Shown here piece after piece: positions 1 to 6,114 of a stretch of 7,012 nt of DNA. The first letter of the stretch is position 1. Each line of letters starts with the position of its first letter. The position numbers were made by a program, and so were the translations under genes. This stretch comes from Clostridia bacterium. GTDB lineage: Bacteria > Bacillota > Clostridia > Christensenellales > Pumilibacteraceae. The notes beneath the pieces were generated by a model that saw nothing but the letters and a program-made list of their open reading frames with translations, had not been told where the DNA came from and ran no database searches. The stretch is from assembly GCA_017452405.1 (NCBI GenBank), contig JAFTMM010000113.1, positions 1 to 7,012 on the forward strand. The letters are read 5' to 3'.

Positions 1-695
1 ACGATCTTTTTCTTCCCATCGTCCGACATATAGCCTTTGAGTATTTCTATTATAGTATCAAATACTATTTTGAATTCTTCTTTTATTTGCTCAATAATCG
101 CATCGGGCTCGCAAAGCTCTTCAATCGTATGACCGTTGAATGCCCCTGAAATAAACTTTGATGCAGTCTCAAAATATTCTTCAGGCGTATCACCCGTAAC
201 CGTGACCGTAGCGTCTTTCAGAACGCCTAAATCCGTTACGATAATTACTATCGCAAGGTTATCGGTAATTTTGACTATTTTAATATTCTTTACGACCGCT
301 TCTCCGATACCTCGAACGTAAGCAACTCCGGCAAGATTAGTGATTTCGCTAATTACTTTCGCCGTCGATCTTAAAACGTCGTCAATCTCAAGTATTTTAT
401 CGTCAAAATACTTTCTCACTACCTCAAGCTCGTTAACCGTCAGTTCATGCCTAGGCATTAGTTTTTCGACGTACAGCCTATAAGCGTCTGCAGTCGGAAC
501 TCTACCGGCCGAAGTATGCGGTTGGTCGAGATAGCCCATTTCCTCAAGAGCGGCAAGCTCGTTTCTTATCGTGGCAGTGGAAAGCGCAGGCAAATAATTC
601 GCTTGAATATCTGCGCTGGATACGGGCTGACAACTATCCATATAGCTATCAATTACCGCGCCTATTATCTTTTCTTTTCTTTCGGTAAGTCCCAT
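1..695 (-). CDS. hrcA: Heat-inducible transcription repressor HrcA (C-terminus beyond left edge)
   Basis: HrcA is the dimeric repressor that binds CIRCE operators and shuts off class I heat-shock genes (groESL, dnaK operon); in the studied systems its activity depends on GroEL. The 231 visible residues begin MGLTERKEKIIGAVIDSYMD and carry the family's N-terminal winged-helix region: STATIRNELAALEEMGYL at about residues 39-56, then QPHTSAGRVPT at about 58-68, both near-diagnostic. The following part (about residue 100 on) matches the HrcA C-terminal GAF-like domain. Family members are about 340 residues, so roughly the last third lies outside the window. The ATG at 695 is chosen because it gives the normal HrcA N-terminus and follows GGAG by 4 nt; an ATG at 705 is out of frame. 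It has its own promoter and a CIRCE site upstream, so it should be autoregulated. In related genomes grpE, dnaK and dnaJ follow; they would lie to the left. Identity is very secure. Confidence 0.97.
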   Translation of the reverse strand, partial: MGLTERKEKIIGAVIDSYMDSCQPVSSADIQANYLPALSTATIRNELAALEEMGYLDQPHTSAGRVPTADAYRLYVEKLMPRHELTVNELEVVRKYFDDKILEIDDVLRSTAKVISEITNLAGVAYVRGIGEAVVKNIKIVKITDNLAIVIIVTDLGVLKDATVTVTGDTPEEYFETASKFISGAFNGHTIEELCEPDAIIEQIKEEFKIVFDTIIEILKGYMSDDGKKKI

Positions 696-699
696 ATCG

Positions 700-703
700 C
701 TCC
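700..703 (-). promoter_or_regulatory. Shine-Dalgarno site of hrcA
   Basis: GGAG on the minus strand, 4 nt before the ATG at 695. The spacing is short but the site supports this start. It is the only convincing Shine-Dalgarno sequence in front of any gene whose start lies in this window. Confidence 0.7.
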
Positions 704-730
704 ATAATTAGCAGTCGTCATAAGAGAGTC

Positions 731-757
731 TTAGCACTCTTGTCGTTTGATTGCTAA
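731..757 (-). promoter_or_regulatory. CIRCE operator (HrcA binding site)
   Basis: The plus strand reads TTAGCACTC (731-739), nine spacer bases, then GATTGCTAA (749-757). The CIRCE consensus is TTAGCACTC-N9-GAGTGCTAA, so the left half is perfect and the right half has one change (G to T at 751). The spacer length is exactly right. The element covers the predicted transcription start (about 754) and the first part of the 5' leader of hrcA, so bound HrcA would block initiation. Its position directly upstream of hrcA itself makes the assignment very secure; the strength of autorepression is inferred. Confidence 0.95.
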
Positions 758-760
758 AAT

Positions 761-789
761 AGCATATCATAAGTATTTGCAAAAGTCAA
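761..789 (-). promoter_or_regulatory. Vegetative (sigma-A type) promoter of hrcA
   Basis: On the minus strand: -35 TTGACT (789-784), a 17-bp spacer, and -10 TATGCT (766-761) preceded by TGA, i.e. an extended -10. The predicted start is near 754, leaving a leader of about 59 nt that contains the CIRCE element. The near-consensus -35, ideal spacing and overlap with CIRCE fit the usual design in which a strong vegetative promoter is held down by HrcA. Confidence 0.85.
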
Positions 790-790
790 G

Positions 791-840
791 AAAAAAATAC
801 AAAAAATTAAGACTAATCGAATTTAATCAATAAGTCTTAA
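791..840 (-). terminator. Probable intrinsic terminator after hemW
   Basis: On the minus strand TTAAGACT (840-833) and AGTCTTAA (814-807) form an 8-bp arm pair with a partly paired 18-nt interior. It is followed at once by six T (806-801) and, after GTA, seven more T (797-791). The upstream arm lies inside the last codons of hemW, and the structure sits between hemW and the hrcA promoter, where a boundary is expected. The stem is AT-rich and therefore weak, so some readthrough into hrcA is possible. Confidence 0.55.
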
Positions 841-1923
841 GATAATTTCATTCATAACGTAATAGCCTTTATTGCTTAATTTCAGTTTAGTATTGTCTAC
901 TATTAAAAAATCGGATAAGGCAGAAATAGTGGAAGATTTATCTTTTATAAGATCTATGCCAAAATTCTCATAGAATTCAGTCAAATCAAGTCCATCCGAA
1001 GTTCTGAGCGCAAGCATTATCATTTCAACTTTTGCTTCAGGGCTGTTTGACAAAATAAAATACTTTTGGGCTACGGTTTTGCCTTTAATATATTCGCTTA
1101 AATCGGACGTGTTTTCTATTCTCGCATATTTAACAAAAGAATGAGCAGAAACTCCAAAACCAACGTATTCAGATCTGTTCCAATATCTTTTGTTATGTTT
1201 ACACTCATATCCTGGCATTGCAAAATTACTTACTTCATATCTCGTATATCCTAATTTAGCCAATTCATTAACCGTCAAGTCATAAAGATAAGAGGTGAAG
1301 TCTTCATCAGGCGTAAAGCCGGATTTTGCAAGCGAAGTCCCCTCTTCGACTTTTAATCCATACGCCGATACGTGTTTTACGCTCTTTTCTGCAAGGAGCT
1401 TAATAGCGTTGGTTACGTCCGAAGCGTTTTGCAACGGAAGACCTAACATCAAGTCGGCGGACACGTTGTCAAAATATTTGTTTGTTAAATCAATCGCGCT
1501 TATAAAATCTTTTAAATCGTGCAACCGTCCTATTGATTTAAGAATCTCGTTATTAGTGGTTTGAAGACCGAGACTTATTCTGTTTATTCCTATTTTTTTA
1601 TAAGTATAGAGTTTTTCTTCAGTTACAGACTCCGGATTACATTCTATCGAAAATTCGCAATTTATATCAAGTTCAACTTGCGCCTTGAGCGCGTAAAAGA
1701 TTTCAGTAATATATGAAGCGCTTACTGACGACGGCGTACCGCCTCCAAAATATACGGTATCAACAACGTATTCAGAAAAGTCGAAATTCATGATTTCACT
1801 AATAAGCGATTTAAAATAGGCTTGTTTAATTTCATCAGAATACACGCCCGAAGTAAAATCACAGTAAGCGCACTTACCGTTGCAAAAAGGAATATGAATA
1901 TATACGCCAAGCTTACGTTTCAT
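823..1923 (-). CDS. hemW: Radical SAM heme chaperone HemW (HemN-like)
   Basis: This 366-residue protein belongs to the HemN/HemW branch of the radical SAM superfamily. The [4Fe-4S] cluster motif is C14-N-G-K-C18-A-Y-C21-D-F23; the residue after the last cluster cysteine plus one is Phe, not the extra Cys seen in true coproporphyrinogen III dehydrogenase HemN, so HemW is the better call. Other family marks are GGGTPS (60-65, SAM binding), ECNPES (94-99), GINRISLGLQ, a DLMLGLP motif, EEGTSLAK, and NKRYWNRSEYVGFGVSAHSF near the middle. The C-terminal HemW domain (LALRTSDGLDLTEF) is intact and the length is normal. HemW binds heme and is thought to deliver it to respiratory proteins; older databases call it oxygen-independent coproporphyrinogen III oxidase. 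The start overlaps the end of the upstream cyclase gene by 11 nt, and no clear Shine-Dalgarno sequence is present, so translation is probably coupled. Its position directly before hrcA is typical of Bacillota. Confidence 0.94.
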   Translation of the reverse strand: MKRKLGVYIHIPFCNGKCAYCDFTSGVYSDEIKQAYFKSLISEIMNFDFSEYVVDTVYFGGGTPSSVSASYITEIFYALKAQVELDINCEFSIECNPESVTEEKLYTYKKIGINRISLGLQTTNNEILKSIGRLHDLKDFISAIDLTNKYFDNVSADLMLGLPLQNASDVTNAIKLLAEKSVKHVSAYGLKVEEGTSLAKSGFTPDEDFTSYLYDLTVNELAKLGYTRYEVSNFAMPGYECKHNKRYWNRSEYVGFGVSAHSFVKYARIENTSDLSEYIKGKTVAQKYFILSNSPEAKVEMIMLALRTSDGLDLTEFYENFGIDLIKDKSSTISALSDFLIVDNTKLKLSNKGYYVMNEIILRLID

Positions 1924-2464
1924 CTATGAGAATTGCTCTGACGGGACTACCGTCACTACCTTTCATTTTTAGCGGAAGCGCAATTAAAGTATACTCTCCC
2001 GGCACTACGCTTTCGAGATCAAGATTTTCAAGAAGTACGACTTCACGTGACAATAAAATTCTATGTACAGCGCCGGGAGCCGTCCCGCTTCCAAAGGACT
2101 CTGAATCTATTCCAAGCAGGTCTACGTGCATAGAAAGACGTTCGGCTTGTGAAGGTGATAAATTAATGCCTTTTAGTATTATTCTTCGTACACCATACTC
2201 AATCTGCTCCATTGCCATGCCAATATTGTCTACTACAACGCATTTTCCCATGCATTTATTAAGCATTATGTCTGACACAGTACTTGAATTTTCTAAAAAA
2301 TGGCACGGCGCGTCAACGTGTGTGCCGTTATGAGCGCAAGCGGAAAAGACGGTTAAATTATAACCGTCTTTAGCAATCGTCTTTTCAAGCTCAAACGAAG
2401 GCACAGGATCGCCCGGAAAGGGTTTACTTGAAAACAGTTCTTTCGTTATGTCAATTATTTTCAT
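1913..2464 (-). CDS. Cyclase family protein (kynurenine formamidase-like metal hydrolase)
   Basis: The 183-residue protein has the hallmark of the cyclase/kynurenine formamidase family (Pfam Cyclase): H45-N-G-T-H49-V-D51-A-P-C-H55, which supplies metal-binding and catalytic residues, after an N-terminal IDIT...PGDP stretch (PGDP at 17-20). The C-terminal LPLKMKGSDGSPVRAIL is also typical. Characterised members hydrolyse N-formylkynurenine, isatin or related amides at a Zn or Mn centre, but the family is broad and no kynurenine-pathway gene is in view, so the substrate is unknown. The length fits the small bacterial members, which are usually about 200 residues. I chose the ATG at 2464 (MKIIDIT...), 5 nt after the lepA stop; an in-frame TTG at 2473 would add three residues and overlap lepA, but homologues of this family normally start close to the IDIT motif. 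It overlaps hemW by 11 nt and is clearly in the same transcription unit. Confidence 0.88.
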   Translation of the reverse strand: MKIIDITKELFSSKPFPGDPVPSFELEKTIAKDGYNLTVFSACAHNGTHVDAPCHFLENSSTVSDIMLNKCMGKCVVVDNIGMAMEQIEYGVRRIILKGINLSPSQAERLSMHVDLLGIDSESFGSGTAPGAVHRILLSREVVLLENLDLESVVPGEYTLIALPLKMKGSDGSPVRAILIDET

Positions 2465-2469
2465 AAAGG

Positions 2470-4275
2470 TCAATTATCGTCTAATTTTAATATACTCATA
2501 AACGCTTCCGAAGGTATTTCTACGCTACCAAACTGGCGCATTCTTTTCTTACCTTCTTTTTGCTTTTCAAGCAGTTTTTTCTTACGCGTTACGTCACCGC
2601 CGTAGCACTTAGCAAGCACGTCTTTTCTCATTGCTTTAACGGTTTCGCGCGCAATTACTTTCCCGCCAATTGCTGCCTGAATGGGAATTTCAAACAGCTG
2701 TCTGGGAATTACTTCTTTCAGCTTTTCAGCAAGCGTTCGTCCCCTGCTCTGTGCTTTTTCACGGTGAATAATCAATGAAAGAGCGTCACAAATTTCACCG
2801 TTAAGGAGTATATCAAGCTTTACCATATCGCTCTTAGAATATCCTGAAAGCTCGTAGTCAAGACTTGCGTAACCTCTGCTTCGTGACTTTAATCCGTCAA
2901 AGAAGTCAAATACGATTTCCGAAAGTGGCATCTGATACTTCATCTTGACACGATTTGAGTCAAGATATTGCATATCTTCAAACACGCCACGTTTGTCTTG
3001 GCAAAGCTCCATAATTGAGCCTATATACGTAGGTGGCGTGAATATTTCCGCAGCAACGACAGGTTCTTCAATATATAAGGTCTCGGTTGTTGGCGGAAGG
3101 TTACAAGGATTTGTTACGGTAACGATCTCTCCGTTCGTTTTATGAACTTTATAAGTAACGCTGGGCGCGGTTGTAATTAAATCAAGATTATATTCCCTTT
3201 CCAATCGCTCCTGTATAATTTCCATATGAAGCAAGCCGAGGAATCCACACCTAAAACCAAAGCCGAGCGCCGCTGATACTTCAGGTTCGTAGAACAACGC
3301 CGCATCGGAAAGTTTCAAGCGTTCGAGTGCGTCTTTAAGGTCGTTATATTTTGAGCCGTCAACCGGGAACACACCGCTATAAACGACGGGTTGAACTTCT
3401 TTATACCCGTCGCAAGCCGTAGCCGTAGGATTATTGGCGTCGGTTACGGTATCACCGGGAGCGGTTTCCGCAATAGCTTTTATACTTGCCGCAATATAAC
3501 CTACGTTTCCTGCTTTTAGCGACATAACCGGAGTAGGCTTGGGGTTGAAAATTCCGACTTCAACACAATCGTAAGTTTTCCCGGACGCCATCATTTTAAT
3601 TTTGGTTCCAGCTTTTACTTCACCGTCAATTACGCGAACCAAACATACTGCGCCCTTATAATTATCGTAATACGAGTCAAAAATAAGGCACTTTAGAGGC
3701 GCGTTTTCATCACCGTTAGGCGCAGGTACTTTTTCAACGATCTGTTTTAAGATTTCTTCGATATTTAAGCCTTCTTTTGCGCTTACAAGCGGTGAGTCCG
3801 AAGCATCTATGCCTACGACGTCTTCAATTTCTCTCCTAACTTCCTCCGGACGAGCCGAGGGCAAGTCAATCTTGTTAATTACGGGCAAAATTTCGAGATT
3901 ATTATCTATTGCAAGGTACACGTTCGCCAACGTTTGAGCTTCAACGCCCTGCGCCGCATCAACAACAAGCACCGCGCCTTCACAAGCGCGCAAAGAACGC
4001 GAAACTTCAAAAGTAAAGTCTACGTGTCCGGGAGTATCAATAAGGTTAAGCTCGTATTCCTCACCGTTATACTCGTAATACATACGCACGGGCGTAAGCT
4101 TGATGGTAATGCCACGCTCTCTTTCAAGGTCCATTGAGTCAAGAAGCTGATCTTGCAGTTCTCTCGACGAAACGGTCTGAGTTTTTTCTATAAGCCTATC
4201 AGCTAAAGTGCTTTTACCGTGGTCAATGTGCGCAATTATGCAAAAATTACGAATTTTTTTCTGTCTTTCACTCAT
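2470..4275 (-). CDS. lepA: Elongation factor 4 (LepA), ribosome-associated GTPase
   Basis: LepA/EF4 is a translational GTPase that binds stalled or badly translocated ribosomes and also affects 30S assembly. At 601 residues it is the normal length. G motifs are all present: P-loop AHIDHGKS (15-22), the RGIT switch I element (54-57), DTPGH (80-84), NKID (134-137) and SAKEG. Domain II follows, then the EF-G-like domains with LGFGFRCGFLGLLHMEIIQE, and the LepA-specific C-terminal domain with KAQSRGRTLAEKLKEVIPRQ, IGGKVIARETVKAMRKDV, CYGGDVTRKKKLLEKQKEGK and GSVEIPSEAF. The ATG at 4275 gives the standard N-terminus and lies 3 nt after the rarA stop. The only purine-rich candidate (GAGGA) is about 19 nt upstream, too far to serve, so coupling to rarA translation is likely. 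Gene order lepA followed by hemW and hrcA is conserved in Bacillota apart from the inserted cyclase gene. Identity is not in doubt. Confidence 0.98.
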   Translation of the reverse strand: MSERQKKIRNFCIIAHIDHGKSTLADRLIEKTQTVSSRELQDQLLDSMDLERERGITIKLTPVRMYYEYNGEEYELNLIDTPGHVDFTFEVSRSLRACEGAVLVVDAAQGVEAQTLANVYLAIDNNLEILPVINKIDLPSARPEEVRREIEDVVGIDASDSPLVSAKEGLNIEEILKQIVEKVPAPNGDENAPLKCLIFDSYYDNYKGAVCLVRVIDGEVKAGTKIKMMASGKTYDCVEVGIFNPKPTPVMSLKAGNVGYIAASIKAIAETAPGDTVTDANNPTATACDGYKEVQPVVYSGVFPVDGSKYNDLKDALERLKLSDAALFYEPEVSAALGFGFRCGFLGLLHMEIIQERLEREYNLDLITTAPSVTYKVHKTNGEIVTVTNPCNLPPTTETLYIEEPVVAAEIFTPPTYIGSIMELCQDKRGVFEDMQYLDSNRVKMKYQMPLSEIVFDFFDGLKSRSRGYASLDYELSGYSKSDMVKLDILLNGEICDALSLIIHREKAQSRGRTLAEKLKEVIPRQLFEIPIQAAIGGKVIARETVKAMRKDVLAKCYGGDVTRKKKLLEKQKEGKKRMRQFGSVEIPSEAFMSILKLDDN

Positions 4276-4278
4276 AAA

Positions 4279-5598
4279 TTATTTCTTACTGTTTTCCTCT
4301 GCCAAACGCTTAATTCGCTCCATAAATTCAGATATTCGTGGTTCGTCTCCCTCGCTCTTAGGCTTATAAAACACTTCGTTTTCGAGCTGTTTTGGCAAAT
4401 ATTGCTGTTTATAATAACCACCGAAGTCGTGCGGATACACGTAACTGCTTCCGTCCCAATTAGGCGAATGTTCGGTGTAATTTCTCAAATTATACGGCAC
4501 AAAGCTGTCTCCGCTTTTTTTAACGCTATCGCGCGCCGAGTCCATTGCAACGACGACTGAATTAGACTTAGGAGACGTGCAAACGCATATTATAGCCTCC
4601 GTGAGAGGTAAAAATCCTTCGGGAGGGCCCATTCGCTCATACGCCATACATGCGCTTGTGGCAACAACCAATGCATTCGTGTTCGCCATACCTACGTCCT
4701 CGGCTGCGTGAGCCATTAAACGCCGAAAAATTAGCATAGGATCGCAACCGCTGTCTATTAAACGAAAAGCATAATATAATGCTGCGTCGGAATTACTTCC
4801 TCTAAGTGACTTGCAGAACGCTGACAACATATCGTAATATAGCGTTTCGTCAACAGTTAGAAGCTTTTTTTGCGAGGACTGTGAAGCAACTTTTTCATCA
4901 ATTATAATCGATCCGTCAGCTTCGGGAGGCGTAGATAAAACGGCAAGCTCTAACGAGCCGTACGCGCTCCGCATATCACCGCTTGAAGCCCATGAGAAGT
5001 GATCAAGAGCCTCTTTCGTAACAGTAAGGCGCATTTTACCATAGCCGTTATTTTCGTCCGTAATTGCCCTATTTAGCCCTTCCTTAATATCTTCATCTGT
5101 TAAAGCTTTTAATTCAAAAATTCGGCAACGAGATACGATTGCGTTTGTCATAGAAACGTACGGATTTTCCGTCGTAGAACCTATGAAAATAATGCTTCCG
5201 TCCTCGATAGCGGATAATACGCAATCTGACTGCGCTTTATTCCAACGATGACACTCGTCTAGAAGCAAGTAAGTTCGCTTACCGTACATTCTAAGACGAT
5301 CACGCGCTTCTTCAATAAGCTTCTTAGCGTCTGCAACGCCTGAAGAAACGGCATTCATCTTAGCAAAAGCTCCGTTAGTAGTTTCAGCTATAATTCCGGC
5401 AAGCGTAGTTTTCCCCGTACCCGGCGGTCCAAAGAAAATACAACTGCCGAGCTTATCTGCTAATATCGCGCGTGACAATAAAGATCCTTCGGACACTAAA
5501 TGTTTTTGTCCGATAAAATCTTTAAGCACGCGTGGTCGCATACGCTCCGCAAGCGGTTTCAATTTATTGTTGTTTACAGCCGAAAACAAATCTTCCAT
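4279..5598 (-). CDS. rarA: Replication-associated recombination protein A (RarA/MgsA AAA+ ATPase)
   Basis: RarA is a AAA+ ATPase of the clamp-loader-like group (relative of eukaryotic WRNIP1/Mgs1) that acts at stalled replication forks with SSB and RecA. The 439-residue protein has the family's N-terminus (LAERMRPRVLKDFIGQKHLV, about 16-35), Walker A GPPGTGKT (57-64), Walker B LLLDECHRWNK (111-121; the usual form is DEIHRFNK), and sensor 1/arginine-finger region GSTTENPYVSMTNAIVSRCR. The C-terminal half matches the RarA tetramerisation region: SLRGSNSDAALYYAFRLIDSG, DPMLIFRRLMAHAAEDVG, and the terminal YPHDFGGYYKQQYLP. The start at 5598 gives the standard N-terminus, and the next Met (M20) lies inside the conserved RMRPR motif, so it cannot be the true start. 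A near-consensus promoter lies so close that the mRNA would have a leader of about one base. rarA heads the rarA-lepA-cyclase-hemW unit. Confidence 0.96.
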   Translation of the reverse strand: MEDLFSAVNNNKLKPLAERMRPRVLKDFIGQKHLVSEGSLLSRAILADKLGSCIFFGPPGTGKTTLAGIIAETTNGAFAKMNAVSSGVADAKKLIEEARDRLRMYGKRTYLLLDECHRWNKAQSDCVLSAIEDGSIIFIGSTTENPYVSMTNAIVSRCRIFELKALTDEDIKEGLNRAITDENNGYGKMRLTVTKEALDHFSWASSGDMRSAYGSLELAVLSTPPEADGSIIIDEKVASQSSQKKLLTVDETLYYDMLSAFCKSLRGSNSDAALYYAFRLIDSGCDPMLIFRRLMAHAAEDVGMANTNALVVATSACMAYERMGPPEGFLPLTEAIICVCTSPKSNSVVVAMDSARDSVKKSGDSFVPYNLRNYTEHSPNWDGSSYVYPHDFGGYYKQQYLPKQLENEVFYKPKSEGDEPRISEFMERIKRLAEENSKK

Positions 5599-5605
5599 TC
5601 ATTAA

Positions 5606-5635
5606 ATTATACCACGATTTAACGCTCATAGTCAA
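5606..5635 (-). promoter_or_regulatory. Strong promoter of the rarA-lepA-cyclase-hemW unit
   Basis: On the minus strand: -35 TTGACT (5635-5630), an 18-bp spacer, and a perfect -10 TATAAT (5611-5606) preceded by TGG, an extended -10. Normal spacing from the -10 puts the transcription start at about 5599, one base before the rarA ATG at 5598, so the transcript would be leaderless or nearly so. No other promoter is evident upstream of lepA, the cyclase gene or hemW, which are all packed tightly behind rarA. Confidence 0.85.
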
Positions 5636-5688
5636 CGGGATTTTAAAGTTTTTGTCCTGATTTTCTATCAATTGCAAATCTTAAGCGC

Positions 5689-5703
5689 TTGATTTATAAT
5701 CAA
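5689..5703. repeat. Perfect short palindrome over the rnpB -35 box
   Basis: TTGATT-TAT-AATCAA, six-base arms with a three-base centre, includes the -35 hexamer of rnpB. It could be an operator, but AT-rich intergenic DNA often produces such palindromes by chance, and no second copy was noticed in the window. Confidence 0.3.
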
Positions 5704-5717
5704 AATTATGCTATTAT
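5689..5717 (+). promoter_or_regulatory. Promoter of the RNase P RNA gene
   Basis: -35 TTGATT (5689-5694), a 17-bp spacer and -10 TATTAT (5712-5717) preceded by TGC, an extended -10. The predicted start is at G5723 or G5724, which is exactly where the P1 helix of the RNase P RNA begins. It is divergent from the rarA promoter, with about 53 bp between the two -35 boxes. Confidence 0.88.
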
Positions 5718-5723
5718 ATTTTG

Positions 5724-6049
5724 GAGATAACCGGACGGTTGCGTCGCATTAAAACGACGAGGAAAGTCCGAACACCACAGGACAGAATGCCGGCTAACTA
5801 CCGGTGAAGGCGACTTCAAGGAAAGTGCAACAGAAATAAACCGCCGCTTTTGCGGTAAGGGTGGAAAGGTGAGGTAAGAGCTCACACGGCCCTACGGTAA
5901 CGCGGGGCGCTATGTAAACCCCATTCGGTGCAAGATTGAGGGATATAGATTGTCCGTCTTCCCTCTCCCATCGCTTGAACCGTAAGGTAACTTACGGTCT
6001 AGACAGATAACCGTCCTCGACAGAATTCGGCTTACAGGTTACTCTCACC
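5724..6049 (+). ncRNA. rnpB: RNase P RNA, bacterial type A
   Basis: This is the catalytic RNA that removes 5' leaders from pre-tRNAs. Conserved cores are GAGGAAAGTCCG (5759-5770), AGTGCAACAGAAA (about 5824-5836), GTAAGGGTG and GGTAAGAGC in the middle, and GACAGAATTCGGCTTACAGG near the 3' end. Helices can be traced: P1 pairs 5724-5732 with 6037-6046 (one bulged C), P2 pairs GGACGG (5733-5738) with CCGTCC (6011-6016), P3 pairs 5742-5746 with 5755-5759, and P18 is CCGTAAG-GTAA-CTTACGG (5980-5997) with a GNRA tetraloop. A P16/P17-like arm at 5938-5965 and P18 indicate type A, as in most bacteria including Clostridia. At about 325 nt it is shorter than E. coli M1 RNA (377 nt), mainly through reduced P3 and P12. 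The L15 segment lacks an evident GGU (see findings). A terminator follows directly. The exact mature 3' end is uncertain by a few bases. Confidence 0.97.
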
Positions 6050-6052
6050 ATT

Positions 6053-6082
6053 AAAACGGCTCGGATAATTCCGAGCCGTTTT
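6053..6082. terminator. Bidirectional intrinsic terminator (rnpB / symporter)
   Basis: AAAACGGCTCGG (6053-6064), loop ATAATT, CCGAGCCGTTTT (6071-6082): a perfect 12-bp inverted repeat with a GC-rich core, ending in four T on either strand. It starts 4 nt after the end of the RNase P RNA and lies 33 nt beyond the stop codon of the convergent symporter gene, so it can end both transcripts. The T tracts are short on both sides. Confidence 0.88.
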
Positions 6083-6114
6083 ACGTATATTGATAACAAT
6101 TTCATTGCATTATT

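Noticed and set aside
136..707. Two short plus-strand open frames (136-321 and 516-707)
   Set aside because: They lie antisense to hrcA, which is a clear HrcA homologue in the other strand, and their translations show no domain or ribosome binding site.
1295..2333. Plus-strand open frames opposite hemW (1295-1564) and opposite the cyclase gene (1926-2333)
   Set aside because: Shadows of well-supported minus-strand genes; low-complexity Ser/Arg-rich translations without recognisable motifs.
2465..2473. TTG start for the cyclase gene at 2473, overlapping the lepA stop
   Set aside because: Possible, but the ATG at 2464 gives the expected MKIIDIT start and neither candidate has a good Shine-Dalgarno site; ATG preferred.
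4219..4560. 113-residue plus-strand frame across the lepA-rarA junction
   Set aside because: Fully antisense to the start of lepA and the end of rarA; no homology-like motif and no promoter or Shine-Dalgarno seen.
5600..5602. ATG at 5602 just upstream of rarA as an alternative start
   Set aside because: It is out of frame with rarA and lies upstream of the predicted transcription start.
5926..5934. GGT in CGGTGCAAG as the missing GGU motif of RNase P RNA
   Set aside because: This segment aligns with the conserved GGAGCAAG stretch on the 5' side of the P15-P17 arm, not with the L15 strand that carries GGU in E. coli.
6083..6114. AT-rich gap between the terminator and the symporter stop as a regulatory element
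   Set aside because: Only 32 bp, no structure or conserved motif seen; ordinary 3' trailer of the symporter gene.
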